DNA of 34,134 bases from Micromonospora noduli. GTDB lineage: Bacteria; Actinomycetota; Actinomycetes; Mycobacteriales; Micromonosporaceae. Every line of letters begins with the position of its first letter. Positions within the stretch are counted from its first letter, which is position 1. The notes below the pieces were generated by a model, which was not told the origin of the DNA, did no database searches, and saw nothing but the letters and a program-made list of their open reading frames with translations. Where the stretch lies: the NCBI RefSeq assembly GCF_003264365.1, contig NZ_PYAK01000062.1, positions 1-34,134 of the forward strand. Direction: 5' to 3'. Positions 24,952 through 33,814 of the stretch are shown piece by piece. The translations under genes were made by a program, and so were the position numbers.

Positions 24952-26124
24952 TCACCCCCGGACGACCAGCAGCGGCACGGTCAGCTCCGCCGCGGTGTCC
25001 GACCCGTGGTAGGCCACCAACTTCGACGCCATCGGCCGTTCGGTGCGACTGGCCATGACCGCGTACGTGTCGTTGCAGATCACCACCACGTCGCCGATCC
25101 GGCCCAGGTGCTCCTCGGGCACCGGCCCGAACCAGCCGGTGGCCACCACCTCGTCGCGGGTGCGTACCCGGGCCGTGGTGCCCAGCACCTCCGACCAGGC
25201 GGCCCGCACGTCGTCGACAGCGCCCGGCTCGACGTGCAGGTAACGCACCCGGGCCTCGCCGGCCACCAACCGCACGCCGGCGCGCAGTCGCGGATCGGTG
25301 TCCAGGTCGAATCGGTGCGCGGCAGGGATGTCGAGCTGCCCGTGGTCGGCGGTCACCAGCAGCGCCGCGTCCGGCGGCAGCCCGTCGACCAGTCGGGCGA
25401 CCAGGGCGTCCACCTCGGTGGCGGCCTCCCGCCAGGGTGCCGAGTCGACGCCGCTGACGTGGCCGTGCCGGTCCAGGTCGGCGTGGTAGCCGGAGACCAC
25501 TGTGGGCCCGGCCCCGGAGGCCAGCGCGGCCAGCATGGCGGTGGCCACCGCGTCCCCGCCGGCGGCGCCCCGGAAGTCGCCACCCCGGTTGGCGGCCACT
25601 GTCAACCCGCTGCCGCCGAACTCCGGCCGACTCACCACGCTCGTCGTCACCCCGGCGGCGCGGGCCCGCTCCAACTGAGTGGGCACCGGCTGCCAGCGCA
25701 GCGGCGACGGATCGGCGGCCCAGTCGGTGTGGGTGAGCACCCGATCGGTGCCGGGCACCCGCACGGTGAAGCCGAGCACGCCGTGCGCGCCCGGAGCGAC
25801 ACCGGTGCCCAGTGACACCAGGCTGGTCGGGGTGGTGGACGGGAAACCGGCGATGAGCGGCCGGGCCACCGTCGCGGCGAGCCCGGCGATAGTCGGCGCG
25901 TACGGCGCCGCGGTCGGCAGCTGGTACCACCCGAGCCCGTCGACGAGCAGCACGGCGATCCGGCGTACCCCGGCCAGGGCGGGCCGGAGCCCGAGCGGGT
26001 CGGTCGCGCCGGGCACCCCGAGCACGGCCAGCGCGCTGGGCAGCACGTCGGCGAGGCGGCCGCCGCCATGGCCCGGCCCGAGGATCTCCAGCGGCGCCGG
26101 CCGGCCACCGGGCTCGGCGGTCAT
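24952..26124 (-). CDS. Alkaline phosphatase superfamily phosphodiesterase / nucleotide pyrophosphatase
   Basis: This 390-residue protein is of the type I phosphodiesterase family. Metal-ligand and nucleophile positions are visible: D62 in LLVDGLGW, the FPSTTPTS block with the likely nucleophile T98, D216 in GYHADLDRHGH and D260-H261 in TADHGQ. There is no signal peptide, so a cytoplasmic role is likely. Actinobacterial members are usually annotated as nucleotide pyrophosphatase-like, with substrates not established. The ATG at 26124 overlaps the methyltransferase stop as ATGA. Confidence 0.9.
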   Translation of the reverse strand: MTAEPGGRPAPLEILGPGHGGGRLADVLPSALAVLGVPGATDPLGLRPALAGVRRIAVLLVDGLGWYQLPTAAPYAPTIAGLAATVARPLIAGFPSTTPTSLVSLGTGVAPGAHGVLGFTVRVPGTDRVLTHTDWAADPSPLRWQPVPTQLERARAAGVTTSVVSRPEFGGSGLTVAANRGGDFRGAAGGDAVATAMLAALASGAGPTVVSGYHADLDRHGHVSGVDSAPWREAATEVDALVARLVDGLPPDAALLVTADHGQLDIPAAHRFDLDTDPRLRAGVRLVAGEARVRYLHVEPGAVDDVRAAWSEVLGTTARVRTRDEVVATGWFGPVPEEHLGRIGDVVVICNDTYAVMASRTERPMASKLVAYHGSDTAAELTVPLLVVRG

Positions 26125-26888
26125 GCCGGCCGGCGGGCGAACAGGTGCAGTTGGGCGGCCAGGTCCCGGTACGGCGGTTGGGCGGCCAGCGCACGTTCCA
26201 GCTCGACCACAGCGGCGGACTGCCCGTCGGCGACCGCGGCCGGCAGCAGGTCGGCCAGCACGCGTACCCCGTGGATCTCCTCGACCACCAGCCCGGCGGC
26301 GCCGAGCAGCGCGGCGGCGCCGGGGGCGTCGTAGCGTCGGCGCAGCGTGTCGCGGGGGCCCGCGGTGCCGGCCGGATCGGCGGCCAGGGTGGTCGCGACG
26401 TCCAGGTGACCGTTCATCGCGCGACCCAGCACGGCGGCGGCCCGGCCGGCCACCAGCACACTGGCCGCGCCACCGGGGCGCAGCGCGGTGGCCAGCGCGG
26501 TCACCACCGGCGTCGGGTCGTCGACCACCTCCAGGACGGCGTGGCAGAGCACCAGGTCGACGCCGGCCGGCTCGACCAGCCCGGCGAGGGCGTCACCGTC
26601 GCCCTGTACGGCGGCGATCCGGTCGGCCACCCCGGCCTCGGCGGCGCGGCGGGTGAGCGCGGCGAGCGCGTCGGGGCTGGCGTCGACGACGGTGACCCGA
26701 TGCCCGGCGCGGGCCAGCGGAACGGCGAAACCGCCGGTGCCACCGCCCACGTCCAGCACTGTGAGCTCGGCATCGCCGCGCCGGTCCAGCTCGGCGCGGA
26801 GCACCGACCAGATCACGGCGGTACGGGGTGTCAGCGGCGGCTCGGCGAACCGGCCTCGGGTCTGCTCCACCCGGTCGAGCCTAGTCAC
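26121..26888 (-). CDS. Class I SAM-dependent methyltransferase
   Basis: This 255-residue protein has the SAM-binding motif I VLDVGGGTGGFAVPLA (45-60), the acidic residue of motif II (TVVDAS) and motif IV (LVLCHAVLEVV). The substrate is not evident. The GTG at 26888 begins four bases after the permease stop, and its own stop overlaps the phosphodiesterase start. It is therefore carried on the sugar-transporter transcript, although a link to sugar uptake is not obvious. Confidence 0.9.
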   Translation of the reverse strand: MTRLDRVEQTRGRFAEPPLTPRTAVIWSVLRAELDRRGDAELTVLDVGGGTGGFAVPLARAGHRVTVVDASPDALAALTRRAAEAGVADRIAAVQGDGDALAGLVEPAGVDLVLCHAVLEVVDDPTPVVTALATALRPGGAASVLVAGRAAAVLGRAMNGHLDVATTLAADPAGTAGPRDTLRRRYDAPGAAALLGAAGLVVEEIHGVRVLADLLPAAVADGQSAAVVELERALAAQPPYRDLAAQLHLFARRPA

Positions 26889-26892
26889 CCGG

Positions 26893-27816
26893 TCAGCCCT
26901 TGCGGCCGGTGGTGGCGATGCCCTCGACGAAGTGCCGCTGTGCCAGGAAGAACAGAATGATCATCGGGAGGGTGGCCAGCACGCTGCCGGCGAGCACAAC
27001 CTCCCACTGTTGCTCACCGCCGTAACCGAACCGGTCCAGCACCACCTTGAGACCGCGCGGCAGGGTGTACAGCTGCTCGTTGCGCAGGTAGATGAGCGGC
27101 TTGAGCAGATCCGTCCAGCTGGCCTTGAACTCGAAGACGAAGGCGACCAGCAGCGCCGGCCGGATCAGCGGAAAGGCCAGCTTCCAGAACAGCTGCGGGT
27201 AGCTCGCCCCGTCCATCCGGGCGGCCTCGAAGTATTCCCGGGGCAGCGAGAGCAGGAACTGTCGCAGCAGGAAAATGTAGAACGCCGAACCGAACAGGTT
27301 GCCGGCCCAGAGCGGCACCTGGGTGTCGGTCAACCCCAGGTTCGACCAGATCAGGTACGTGGGGATCATGGTGACCGCGAACGGCAACATCATCGTCGCC
27401 AGCACCAGCCCGAAGAGCAGGTTGCGGCCGGGGAACCGGAAGTAGGCGAAGCCGAACGCCACCCAGGCGCTGGAGAGGGTCACCGCGGCGGCGGCGGCCA
27501 CCCCGACCAGCACACTGTTGCCGAACCAGGTCAGCAGCGGCACGGCCTGCCACGCCTCGGCGTAGTTCTCCGGGGCGAACGGAACGGGCAGGAAGCCGGG
27601 GGCGAAGACGTACTCGCGGGGGCGTAACGAGGCGCTGACCAGCCAGACGAACGGCAGCATGAAGAGCACAGCGGCGCCGACCAGCGCCGCCACGAACAAC
27701 ATCCGATGCCAGATCGGCCGGCGGGCCGGCTCGGTGGGCGGGCGGCGCGCCGCCGACCGGCCCGGCTGGAGGCCGGGTACCGGTGCGGCGGCGCCCCGTT
27801 CGACGGCTGTCGTCAC
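26893..27816 (-). CDS. Carbohydrate ABC transporter permease (MalG type)
   Basis: This is the second membrane subunit of a CUT1-family sugar importer. The 307 residues include a basic N-terminus, six membrane helices starting near residue 39, and the EAA loop EYFEAARMDGASYPQLFWKL, which contacts the ATPase. The GTG at 27816 has a GGGGA ribosome site and overlaps the stop of a 55-residue small ORF as GTGA. No ATPase gene is nearby. In actinobacteria, CUT1 importers often share a distant MsiK-type ATPase. Confidence 0.95.
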   Translation of the reverse strand: MTTAVERGAAAPVPGLQPGRSAARRPPTEPARRPIWHRMLFVAALVGAAVLFMLPFVWLVSASLRPREYVFAPGFLPVPFAPENYAEAWQAVPLLTWFGNSVLVGVAAAAAVTLSSAWVAFGFAYFRFPGRNLLFGLVLATMMLPFAVTMIPTYLIWSNLGLTDTQVPLWAGNLFGSAFYIFLLRQFLLSLPREYFEAARMDGASYPQLFWKLAFPLIRPALLVAFVFEFKASWTDLLKPLIYLRNEQLYTLPRGLKVVLDRFGYGGEQQWEVVLAGSVLATLPMIILFFLAQRHFVEGIATTGRKG

Positions 27817-27980
27817 GACTGGTCCCCGGCTGCTGGATCCTCCTCCGCCCGAGACCGTCGGGCGTTGGCCACCGGACCATCGGTGATCTGGTACTCGCGC
27901 GGCTCAAGGTGCTGCTCGGGTACCCAACCGTTGGTCAGTCGGGTCCGTCGCGCGTTGGCCACGCCGTTGTGGCCCATCAT
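27813..27980 (-). CDS. 55-residue small ORF between the two permease genes
   Basis: I do not recognise this protein. It starts at an ATG ATG pair (27980) five bases after the first permease's stop and ends in a GTGA overlap with the second permease's start, so it fills the gap exactly. The product is hydrophilic and has a 30-residue period: GVANARRTR recurs as PVANARRSR, encoded by 18-bp repeats with one mismatch (27855-27872 and 27945-27962, 90 bp apart). The second M and GACGGGC upstream give a modest ribosome site. The fit to its neighbours argues for translation, though a decayed or spacer sequence is possible. It could also serve only to couple the two permeases. Confidence 0.5.
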   Translation of the reverse strand: MMGHNGVANARRTRLTNGWVPEQHLEPREYQITDGPVANARRSRAEEDPAAGDQS

Positions 27981-27985
27981 GCCCG

Positions 27986-28933
27986 TCACTTGTCTTCTCC
28001 CTCGTAGTACACGAACCGGTTGCTGAGTTTCACCTGTATCAGAGTGATGATCAAGATGATCACGAAAAGTAGCCACGCCATCGCCGAGGCGAAGCCCATG
28101 TGCAGGAACTGGAACGCCTCCTGGAACAGGTGAATGACGTAGAAACTGGCCGCGTCGCTGTTGAACGTGTTCTGGGTCTCCCGGTTGCCGAAGTACATGG
28201 TGTAGACCTCGGTGAACATCTGCAGCGACGCGATCGTGTTGACGATCAACGTGAAGAACAGCGCGCCCGAGATCATCGGCAGGGTGACCGAACGGAACCG
28301 GGCCCAGGAGCCGGCGCCGTCGATGGCCGCCGCCTCGTACAGGTCACGGGGCACGTTCTGCAACGCGGCCAGGTAGATGATCACAGTGGAGCCGAGACTC
28401 CACAGGCTCATCAGGATGATGCCGGGCATCACCCAGTGCGGGTCGGTGGTCCAACTCGGACCCGCGATCCCGACCAGGCCCAGCGCGCGGTTGATCAGGC
28501 CGTCCTGGGTGTTGAGCAGCAGCAGGAACAGGATCCCGACCGCCACCGCCGGGGTCATCACCGGCAGGTAGAAGACGGTCCGGAAGAAGCCCTGCAACCG
28601 GCCGACCCGCTTGAGCAGCAGCGCCAGCCCCAGCGAGATGAGCATCACCAGCGGGACGTGCAGCGCCGTGTAGTAGACAGTGTTGCCGAGACTACGGGCC
28701 ACCGCCGGATCGCTCATCAGCTGCCGGTAGTTGTCCAGCCCGGTGTACTGCGGTGGGTTGATCACGTCGTACTCGGTGAAGCTCAACCAGAGGCTGGCGA
28801 GCATCGGCCCGGCGTAGAAGATCAGAAACCCGATAATCCAGGGCGCCAGGAAGAGGTACGCCCAGCGGGCCTCCCGCCGGGCCAGCGGCGTACGGTGCCG
28901 CCGGCCCGGGACGGGAGGGGTGACGGTGGCCAT
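27986..28933 (-). CDS. Carbohydrate ABC transporter permease (MalF type)
   Basis: This is the first membrane subunit of the CUT1 sugar importer. The 315 residues have six membrane helices, the first at about 24-44, and the EAA loop DLYEAAAIDGAGSWARFRSV. The ATG at 28933 lies six bases after the stop of the binding-protein gene. It is followed by the small ORF and the MalG-type permease. Confidence 0.95.
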   Translation of the reverse strand: MATVTPPVPGRRHRTPLARREARWAYLFLAPWIIGFLIFYAGPMLASLWLSFTEYDVINPPQYTGLDNYRQLMSDPAVARSLGNTVYYTALHVPLVMLISLGLALLLKRVGRLQGFFRTVFYLPVMTPAVAVGILFLLLLNTQDGLINRALGLVGIAGPSWTTDPHWVMPGIILMSLWSLGSTVIIYLAALQNVPRDLYEAAAIDGAGSWARFRSVTLPMISGALFFTLIVNTIASLQMFTEVYTMYFGNRETQNTFNSDAASFYVIHLFQEAFQFLHMGFASAMAWLLFVIILIITLIQVKLSNRFVYYEGEDK

Positions 28934-28939
28934 CGTGGG

Positions 28940-30289
28940 TTACTTCGCGGCCTTGTCGAGCGCCGCGGTGGCCTCCCGCTGCGCTCGCTGCAACGCCTGC
29001 GCCGGCTGTTCCTGGCCGGCCAGGACCCGGTTCACCGCGTCGTAGTACGCCTTGTCGAACTCGGCGCCGGCCGGCGAGGCGGGCAGCGCGAACGCGGCGT
29101 CCTGCACCGAACGGATGGTCGCCACCGCGTCGTCGAAACGCTTGTTGCCGGTCGGCTGGTACAGCTCGTCGAAGATCTTCTTGTCGGCCTCGGCGTTGGC
29201 GGTGTAGACGCCGGTGAACGGCTGGCCGGCGGCCTTGCGCGCATCCACCCGGGCCTTCGCGGCGGCCAGCCAGGTGTCGGTGGCGGTCATCTTCTTGACG
29301 AACGCGCACGCGGCGTCCGGGTTCTTCGCGCCCTTGGTGATCACCCAGGCCTGCCCGGCGGACTGGGTCAGCGGCTTGCCCTGCCGGTCCACGAACGGCT
29401 TGACCACCAACTCGGCGTTCGGGGAGTTCTTGGCGGCCTGGTTGAGGAACCACTCCTCCATGGGCCACGCCACGATCTGGTTCTTCGACAGCGGGTTCTG
29501 GGCGCCGAAGAAGTCGAAGGTGTCCCGGAACGACTTGAAGGCGCCCCAGCCACCCTGCTGCTGGATCAGGTTGACCCCGGTGGTCAACGCCTCGATCACC
29601 TTGGGATCGTCCAGCTTGGCGGCGCGACCGTCGGCGGAGAGCATGTCGACGCCGTTGGCCTTGGCCCACATCGGCAGGAACTCGGGGATCTTCGGGTCGA
29701 TGCCGATCCGGTCGAGCCGACCACCGGAGACCGAGGCCAGCTTGGCGTTGAGCGCGGGCAGCGCGGCCCAGTCGGCCAGGTTGACCTGGTCGGCGGTGAG
29801 TCCGGCCTTCTTGAGCAGCCCCTCGTTGAGGTAGACCACCCGGACGGTGGAGAACTCCGGGATGCCGTAGACGGTGCCGTCCAGGGTGACCTGCTCACGG
29901 GCGGCGGGCCGGTACTGCCCCAGGTCGATGTCCTGCTTGTCGACGCACTGGGTCAGCGGCTGGATGGCGCCCCGCTTGGCGTACGTGCCGATCAGCTTGC
30001 GGTCCATGTAGACCAGGTCCGGCGGGTTTCCGGAGGCGACCGCGGAGAGGAACTGCTGCTCGTCGAACGCGCCCTCGGTGACCTTCAGCTCGACGTCCGG
30101 GTTGTCCCGCTTGAACGCCTCGATGCGGGTGGTGGCGATCTCGTCGGAGAAGCCGAAACCCATGGTGCTGAGCGCGCCCTTGGTGGCGGTGCCCCCGCCC
30201 TCGTCACTGCCGCCGCCGACTCCCCCGCAGCCGCTGATCGCCAGAGTGAGCGCCCCGGCGAACACCGTCGCCCGCAGTATCCGTGACAT
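28940..30289 (-). CDS. Extracellular sugar-binding lipoprotein of an ABC transporter
   Basis: This 449-residue solute-binding protein is of the CUT1 type. The signal peptide MSRILRATVFAGALTLAIS ends in a lipobox with the lipid-modified C21 (AISGC), followed by a Gly/Ser linker and the two-lobed binding fold (for example SGNPPDLVYMD, DGTVYGIPEF, AWPMEEWFLN). It captures a sugar or oligosaccharide outside the cell and passes it to the two permeases downstream; the ligand is not predictable. The ATG at 30289 follows a GGGAGGGA ribosome site. It is the first gene of the transport operon, and a palindrome 80 bases upstream may be its operator. Confidence 0.95.
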   Translation of the reverse strand: MSRILRATVFAGALTLAISGCGGVGGGSDEGGGTATKGALSTMGFGFSDEIATTRIEAFKRDNPDVELKVTEGAFDEQQFLSAVASGNPPDLVYMDRKLIGTYAKRGAIQPLTQCVDKQDIDLGQYRPAAREQVTLDGTVYGIPEFSTVRVVYLNEGLLKKAGLTADQVNLADWAALPALNAKLASVSGGRLDRIGIDPKIPEFLPMWAKANGVDMLSADGRAAKLDDPKVIEALTTGVNLIQQQGGWGAFKSFRDTFDFFGAQNPLSKNQIVAWPMEEWFLNQAAKNSPNAELVVKPFVDRQGKPLTQSAGQAWVITKGAKNPDAACAFVKKMTATDTWLAAAKARVDARKAAGQPFTGVYTANAEADKKIFDELYQPTGNKRFDDAVATIRSVQDAAFALPASPAGAEFDKAYYDAVNRVLAGQEQPAQALQRAQREATAALDKAAK

Positions 30290-30369
30290 GTGTCCCTCCC
30301 GAGTTCACGCCGGCCACACCGCCCGCGTGACCTGCACTTCTCCTCATTGCGCGAATCTCAAACGTGAGG

Positions 30370-30384
30370 TTTCGGTAGCCGAAA
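30370..30384. promoter_or_regulatory. TTTCGG-TAG-CCGAAA palindrome, possible operator of the sugar operon
   Basis: Perfect 6-bp arms (30370-30375 and 30379-30384) flank TAG, between the dnaE2 stop and the sugar-binding-protein gene. A second small palindrome, CTCAAACGTGAG, adjoins at 30357-30368. The size and symmetry suit a LacI- or GntR-family operator, but no such regulator is encoded in the window. It could also act as a short hairpin just after dnaE2. Confidence 0.4.
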
Positions 30385-30386
30385 GG

Positions 30387-33300
30387 TCACCGGAAGTCAC
30401 GGGAGGCGGGGCTGACCGGTGGCTCGATGGCGTCCAACCGGTCGGCGACCAGGTTGGTCACCCCCTCGTGCCGCTGCAACCGCCCTCGGACCACCAGCGC
30501 GGCGCTGGTCCGCGCCACCCGCCGGTAGCGCTGCCACAACCCTGGCGAACAGGTGACGTTGAGCATCCCCGTCTCGTCCTCCAGGTTGAGGAAGGTGACC
30601 CCGCCCGCGGTCGCCGGGCGTTGCCGGTGGGTGACGATGCCACCGACCCGGATTCGTTGCCCCGGCTCCACCCGGCCGAGCCGGGCGATCGGCACCGCGC
30701 CGAGCACGTCGAGCTGACCCCGGATGAACCGGGCGGGGTGGCTCTCCGGCGACAACCCGGTGGCCCACACGTCGGCGACCAGCCGGTCCACCGCCTCCAT
30801 CCCGGGCAGCGTGGGCGCCGCCGCGCCGGTCACCGTGCCGGGCAGCCGACCCGGCCGGTCCTGGGCCGCCGCACCGGCGGCCCACAGCGCCTGCCGCCGG
30901 GTCAGCCCGAAACAGGCGAAGGCGTCCGCGGTGGCCAACGCCTCCAGCTGCGCGGCGGTGAGACCGAGCCGCCGGGCCACATCCGGCATGTCCCGGTACG
31001 GCCCACCGGCGACCCGTTCGGCCTCGATCCGTTCGGCCACGTCGGCACCGAGGGTCCGCACACTGGACAGGCCGAGCCGGACGGTGGGGCCGCCCAGCCC
31101 CCAGGCGTGCGGCGGCTCCCCCGGCCCGCTGCCCCACCGGGTCTCCGGGGTCGACTCCAGCACCGCCAGCGCACCGCTGGCGTTGATGTCCGGACGACGG
31201 ACCTCCACCCCGTGCCGGCGGGCGTCGTCGACAAGGGTCTGCGGCGAGTAGAAACCCATCGGCTGGGCGTTGAGCAGCGCGGCCAGGAACGGCGCGGGGT
31301 GGTAACGCTTGAGCCAGGAGCTGGCGTAGACCAGGTAGGCGAAGCTCATCGCGTGGCTCTCCGGGAAGCCGTAGCTGGCGAACGCGGTGAGTTTGCGGTA
31401 GACGTCGTCGGCCAGCTCACCGGTGATGCCCCGCTCGGCCATTCCGGCGTAGAGCCGGTCGGCGATCCGGGTCATCCGTTCGACCGAGCGTTTGGCGCCC
31501 ATCGCCCGGCGCAACTGGTCGGCCTCGGCCGCGTCGAAGCCGGCCAGGTCGATGGCGAGCTGCATCAGCTGTTCCTGGAACAGCGGCACACCCAGGGTCT
31601 TCTCCAGGGCGTTGCGCATCAGCGGGTGCGCGAAGGTCACCGGCTCCTGGCCGTTCTTGCGCCGGATGAACGGGTGCACCGAACCGCCCTGGATCGGGCC
31701 GGGGCGGATCAGCGCCACCTCGACCACGAGGTCGTAGAACTCGCGGGGCTTGAGTCGGGGCAGGGTGGCCATCTGGGCCCGACTCTCCACCTGGAACACC
31801 CCGACCGAGTCGGCCCGGCAGAGCATGTCGTAGACCTCCGGGTCGTCCAGGGTCATGTCGCCCAGGTCGAGCCGGGACCCGATCATGTCGTAGCCGTAGT
31901 GCAGGGCGGAGAGCATGCCCAGGCCGAGCAGGTCGAACTTGACCAGGCCCACAGCGGCGCAGTCGTCCTTGTCCCACTGCAGGACGCTGCGCCCGGGCAT
32001 CCGCCCCCACTCCACCGGGCAGACCTCGATCACCGGCCGGTCGCAGATCACCATGCCGCCGGAGTGGATGCCCAGGTGCCGCGGGAACGTCTGCAACTCG
32101 TTGGCGTACTCCACCACCTGCTCGGGGATGTTCTCGACATCGACAGTGGCGACCGAGCCCCACCTGTCGATCTGCTTGCTCCAGGCGTCCTGCTGCCCCG
32201 GCGAGTAGCCGAAGGCCTTGGCCACGTCCCGCACTGCCGACCGAGGGCGGTAGGAGATGACGTTGGCGACCTGGGCGGCGTGCTCCCGGCCGTAGCGGGT
32301 GTAGACGTGCTGGATCACCTCCTCCCGGCGGTCGGACTCGATGTCCACGTCGATGTCGGGTGGGCCGTCCCGTTCCGGGGCGAGGAACCGCTCGAAGAGC
32401 AGTTGATGCCGGACCGCGTCCACATTGGTGATCCGCAACGCGTAGCAGACCGCCGAGTTGGCCGCCGAACCCCGACCCTGGCAGTAGATGTCCTGGTCAC
32501 GGCAGAACGTGACGATGTCGTAGACCACCAGGAAGTAGCCGGGGAAACCCAGCTCCTCGATCATGTTCAGTTCGTGCTCGAGTTGCGCGTACGCCGTCGG
32601 GTGCGCCTGCGGGGGGCCGTAGCGCTCGTGCGCCCCGTCAGCTGTCAGCTTCCGCAGCCAGCTCATCTCGGTGTGCCCCGGCGGCACCGGGTACGCCGGT
32701 AGCTGCGGCGCGACGAGCTGGAGGTCGAAGGCCAACTCGGCGCCGAACTCGGCGGCCCGCGCCACCGCACCCGGGTACGCGGCGAACCGGACCGCCATCT
32801 CCGCGCCGCTGCGCAGGTGGGCGGTGGCCGCCGCGGGCAACCAGCCGTCGATCTCGTCCAGGCTGCGTCGGGCCCGGACCGCGGCGACGGTGGTGGCCAG
32901 CCGACGCCGGCCAGGGCTGGCGTAGTGCACATTGTTGCTGGCCACCGTCGGCAACCCGGCCGCGGCGGCCAACTCGGCGAGCGCGTCGTTACGGTCGGCG
33001 TCGATGGGATGGCCGTGGTCGGTCAGCTCCACGGCCACCGTCTCCGCGCCGAAGAGCGCGGTCAGCCGGTCCAACTCGCGGGCCGCCGCGTCCACCCCCT
33101 CGGTGAGCAGCGCCCCCGGCACGTGCCCCTTGCGGCAGCCGGTCAGCACCAGCACATGGTCACGCAGCTCGGCGGCGACCTCCTCCAGGTCCCCGTAATC
33201 CGGGCGGCCCTTCTCCCCGCCGCGTAGCTGGGCGCGGGCGATGGTGGTGGCCAGCCGGGCGTACCCCTCGTGGCCGTGCGCGAGCACCAGCAGGTGCGCG

Positions 33301-33773
33301 CCGTGCGGGTCGGGCTCGCCGTTCTGCGGGCCGGGCAGGCCGAGGGACAGCTCCGCGCCGAAGATGGTCGGCAGGCCCAGCGTACGAGCCGCCTCGGCGA
33401 AGCGGACCACCCCGTAGAAGCCGTCGTGGTCGGTGACGGCGAGCGCGGTGAGCCCCAGCCGGGCCGCCTCCTCGGCCAGCTCCTCCGGGTGGCTGGCGCC
33501 GTCGAGGAAGCTGAAGTTGGTGTGCGCGTGCAGCTCCGCGTAGGGCACCACGCCGTCGGGGCGGGTCAGCTCCGGTGGCTGGTACTGCTCGCGACGGCGG
33601 CTCCAGGCCGGGGAGTCGCCGCCATCGGCGTCCACGGCGAGCGGGTCCACCACGTGCAGGTGCCGCTCCTCGCGCGAACGCCCACCGCCCGACCGGCCGG
33701 AGCCGCCACTGGCCCGCCCGGAGAGCACCCGCTCCAGCTCCGACCAGGGCATCTTCGGATTGTGGAAGCTCAT
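30387..33773 (-). CDS. dnaE2: Error-prone DNA polymerase DnaE2 (ImuC)
   Basis: DnaE2 is the C-family polymerase of the mutasome, which with ImuB and ImuA' carries out mutagenic bypass of DNA damage. The 1128-residue protein has a PHP domain (LHAHTNFSFLDGASHPEEL, 81-99), the catalytic aspartates in PDIDVDIE (473-477), the FGYSP and QGRGSAANSA palm and finger blocks, and a C-terminal OB fold. The N-terminal MPWSELERVLSGR is typical of DnaE2. The ATG at 33773 follows GGAGGTGG. A 14-codon mini-ORF bridges the 33-bp gap from imuB. Confidence 0.97.
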   Translation of the reverse strand: MSFHNPKMPWSELERVLSGRASGGSGRSGGGRSREERHLHVVDPLAVDADGGDSPAWSRRREQYQPPELTRPDGVVPYAELHAHTNFSFLDGASHPEELAEEAARLGLTALAVTDHDGFYGVVRFAEAARTLGLPTIFGAELSLGLPGPQNGEPDPHGAHLLVLAHGHEGYARLATTIARAQLRGGEKGRPDYGDLEEVAAELRDHVLVLTGCRKGHVPGALLTEGVDAAARELDRLTALFGAETVAVELTDHGHPIDADRNDALAELAAAAGLPTVASNNVHYASPGRRRLATTVAAVRARRSLDEIDGWLPAAATAHLRSGAEMAVRFAAYPGAVARAAEFGAELAFDLQLVAPQLPAYPVPPGHTEMSWLRKLTADGAHERYGPPQAHPTAYAQLEHELNMIEELGFPGYFLVVYDIVTFCRDQDIYCQGRGSAANSAVCYALRITNVDAVRHQLLFERFLAPERDGPPDIDVDIESDRREEVIQHVYTRYGREHAAQVANVISYRPRSAVRDVAKAFGYSPGQQDAWSKQIDRWGSVATVDVENIPEQVVEYANELQTFPRHLGIHSGGMVICDRPVIEVCPVEWGRMPGRSVLQWDKDDCAAVGLVKFDLLGLGMLSALHYGYDMIGSRLDLGDMTLDDPEVYDMLCRADSVGVFQVESRAQMATLPRLKPREFYDLVVEVALIRPGPIQGGSVHPFIRRKNGQEPVTFAHPLMRNALEKTLGVPLFQEQLMQLAIDLAGFDAAEADQLRRAMGAKRSVERMTRIADRLYAGMAERGITGELADDVYRKLTAFASYGFPESHAMSFAYLVYASSWLKRYHPAPFLAALLNAQPMGFYSPQTLVDDARRHGVEVRRPDINASGALAVLESTPETRWGSGPGEPPHAWGLGGPTVRLGLSSVRTLGADVAERIEAERVAGGPYRDMPDVARRLGLTAAQLEALATADAFACFGLTRRQALWAAGAAAQDRPGRLPGTVTGAAAPTLPGMEAVDRLVADVWATGLSPESHPARFIRGQLDVLGAVPIARLGRVEPGQRIRVGGIVTHRQRPATAGGVTFLNLEDETGMLNVTCSPGLWQRYRRVARTSAALVVRGRLQRHEGVTNLVADRLDAIEPPVSPASRDFR

Positions 33774-33814
33774 CGAGCATCCACCTCCGACCTGGTGAGC
33801 ACCGGCTCAGTCAT
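33770..33814 (-). CDS. 14-residue bridging mini-ORF between imuB and dnaE2
   Basis: ATG at 33814 overlaps the last codons of imuB. The ORF encodes MTEPVLTRSEVDAR and ends in a TGA that overlaps the dnaE2 ATG (ATGA). It covers the dnaE2 ribosome site GGAGGTGG. Translation is unproven; it could couple dnaE2 to imuB. Confidence 0.3.
   Translation of the reverse strand: MTEPVLTRSEVDAR

Noticed and set aside
27981..28076. A longer 87-residue version of the small ORF starting at 28076
   Set aside because: The upstream part overlaps the permease coding sequence in another frame. The ATG at 27980, just after the permease stop, fits better.
28100..32702. Two long plus-strand open frames opposite the sugar transporter genes and dnaE2
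   Set aside because: Both are antisense shadows. The minus strand here encodes unmistakable permeases, a lipoprotein and DnaE2 with intact motifs.
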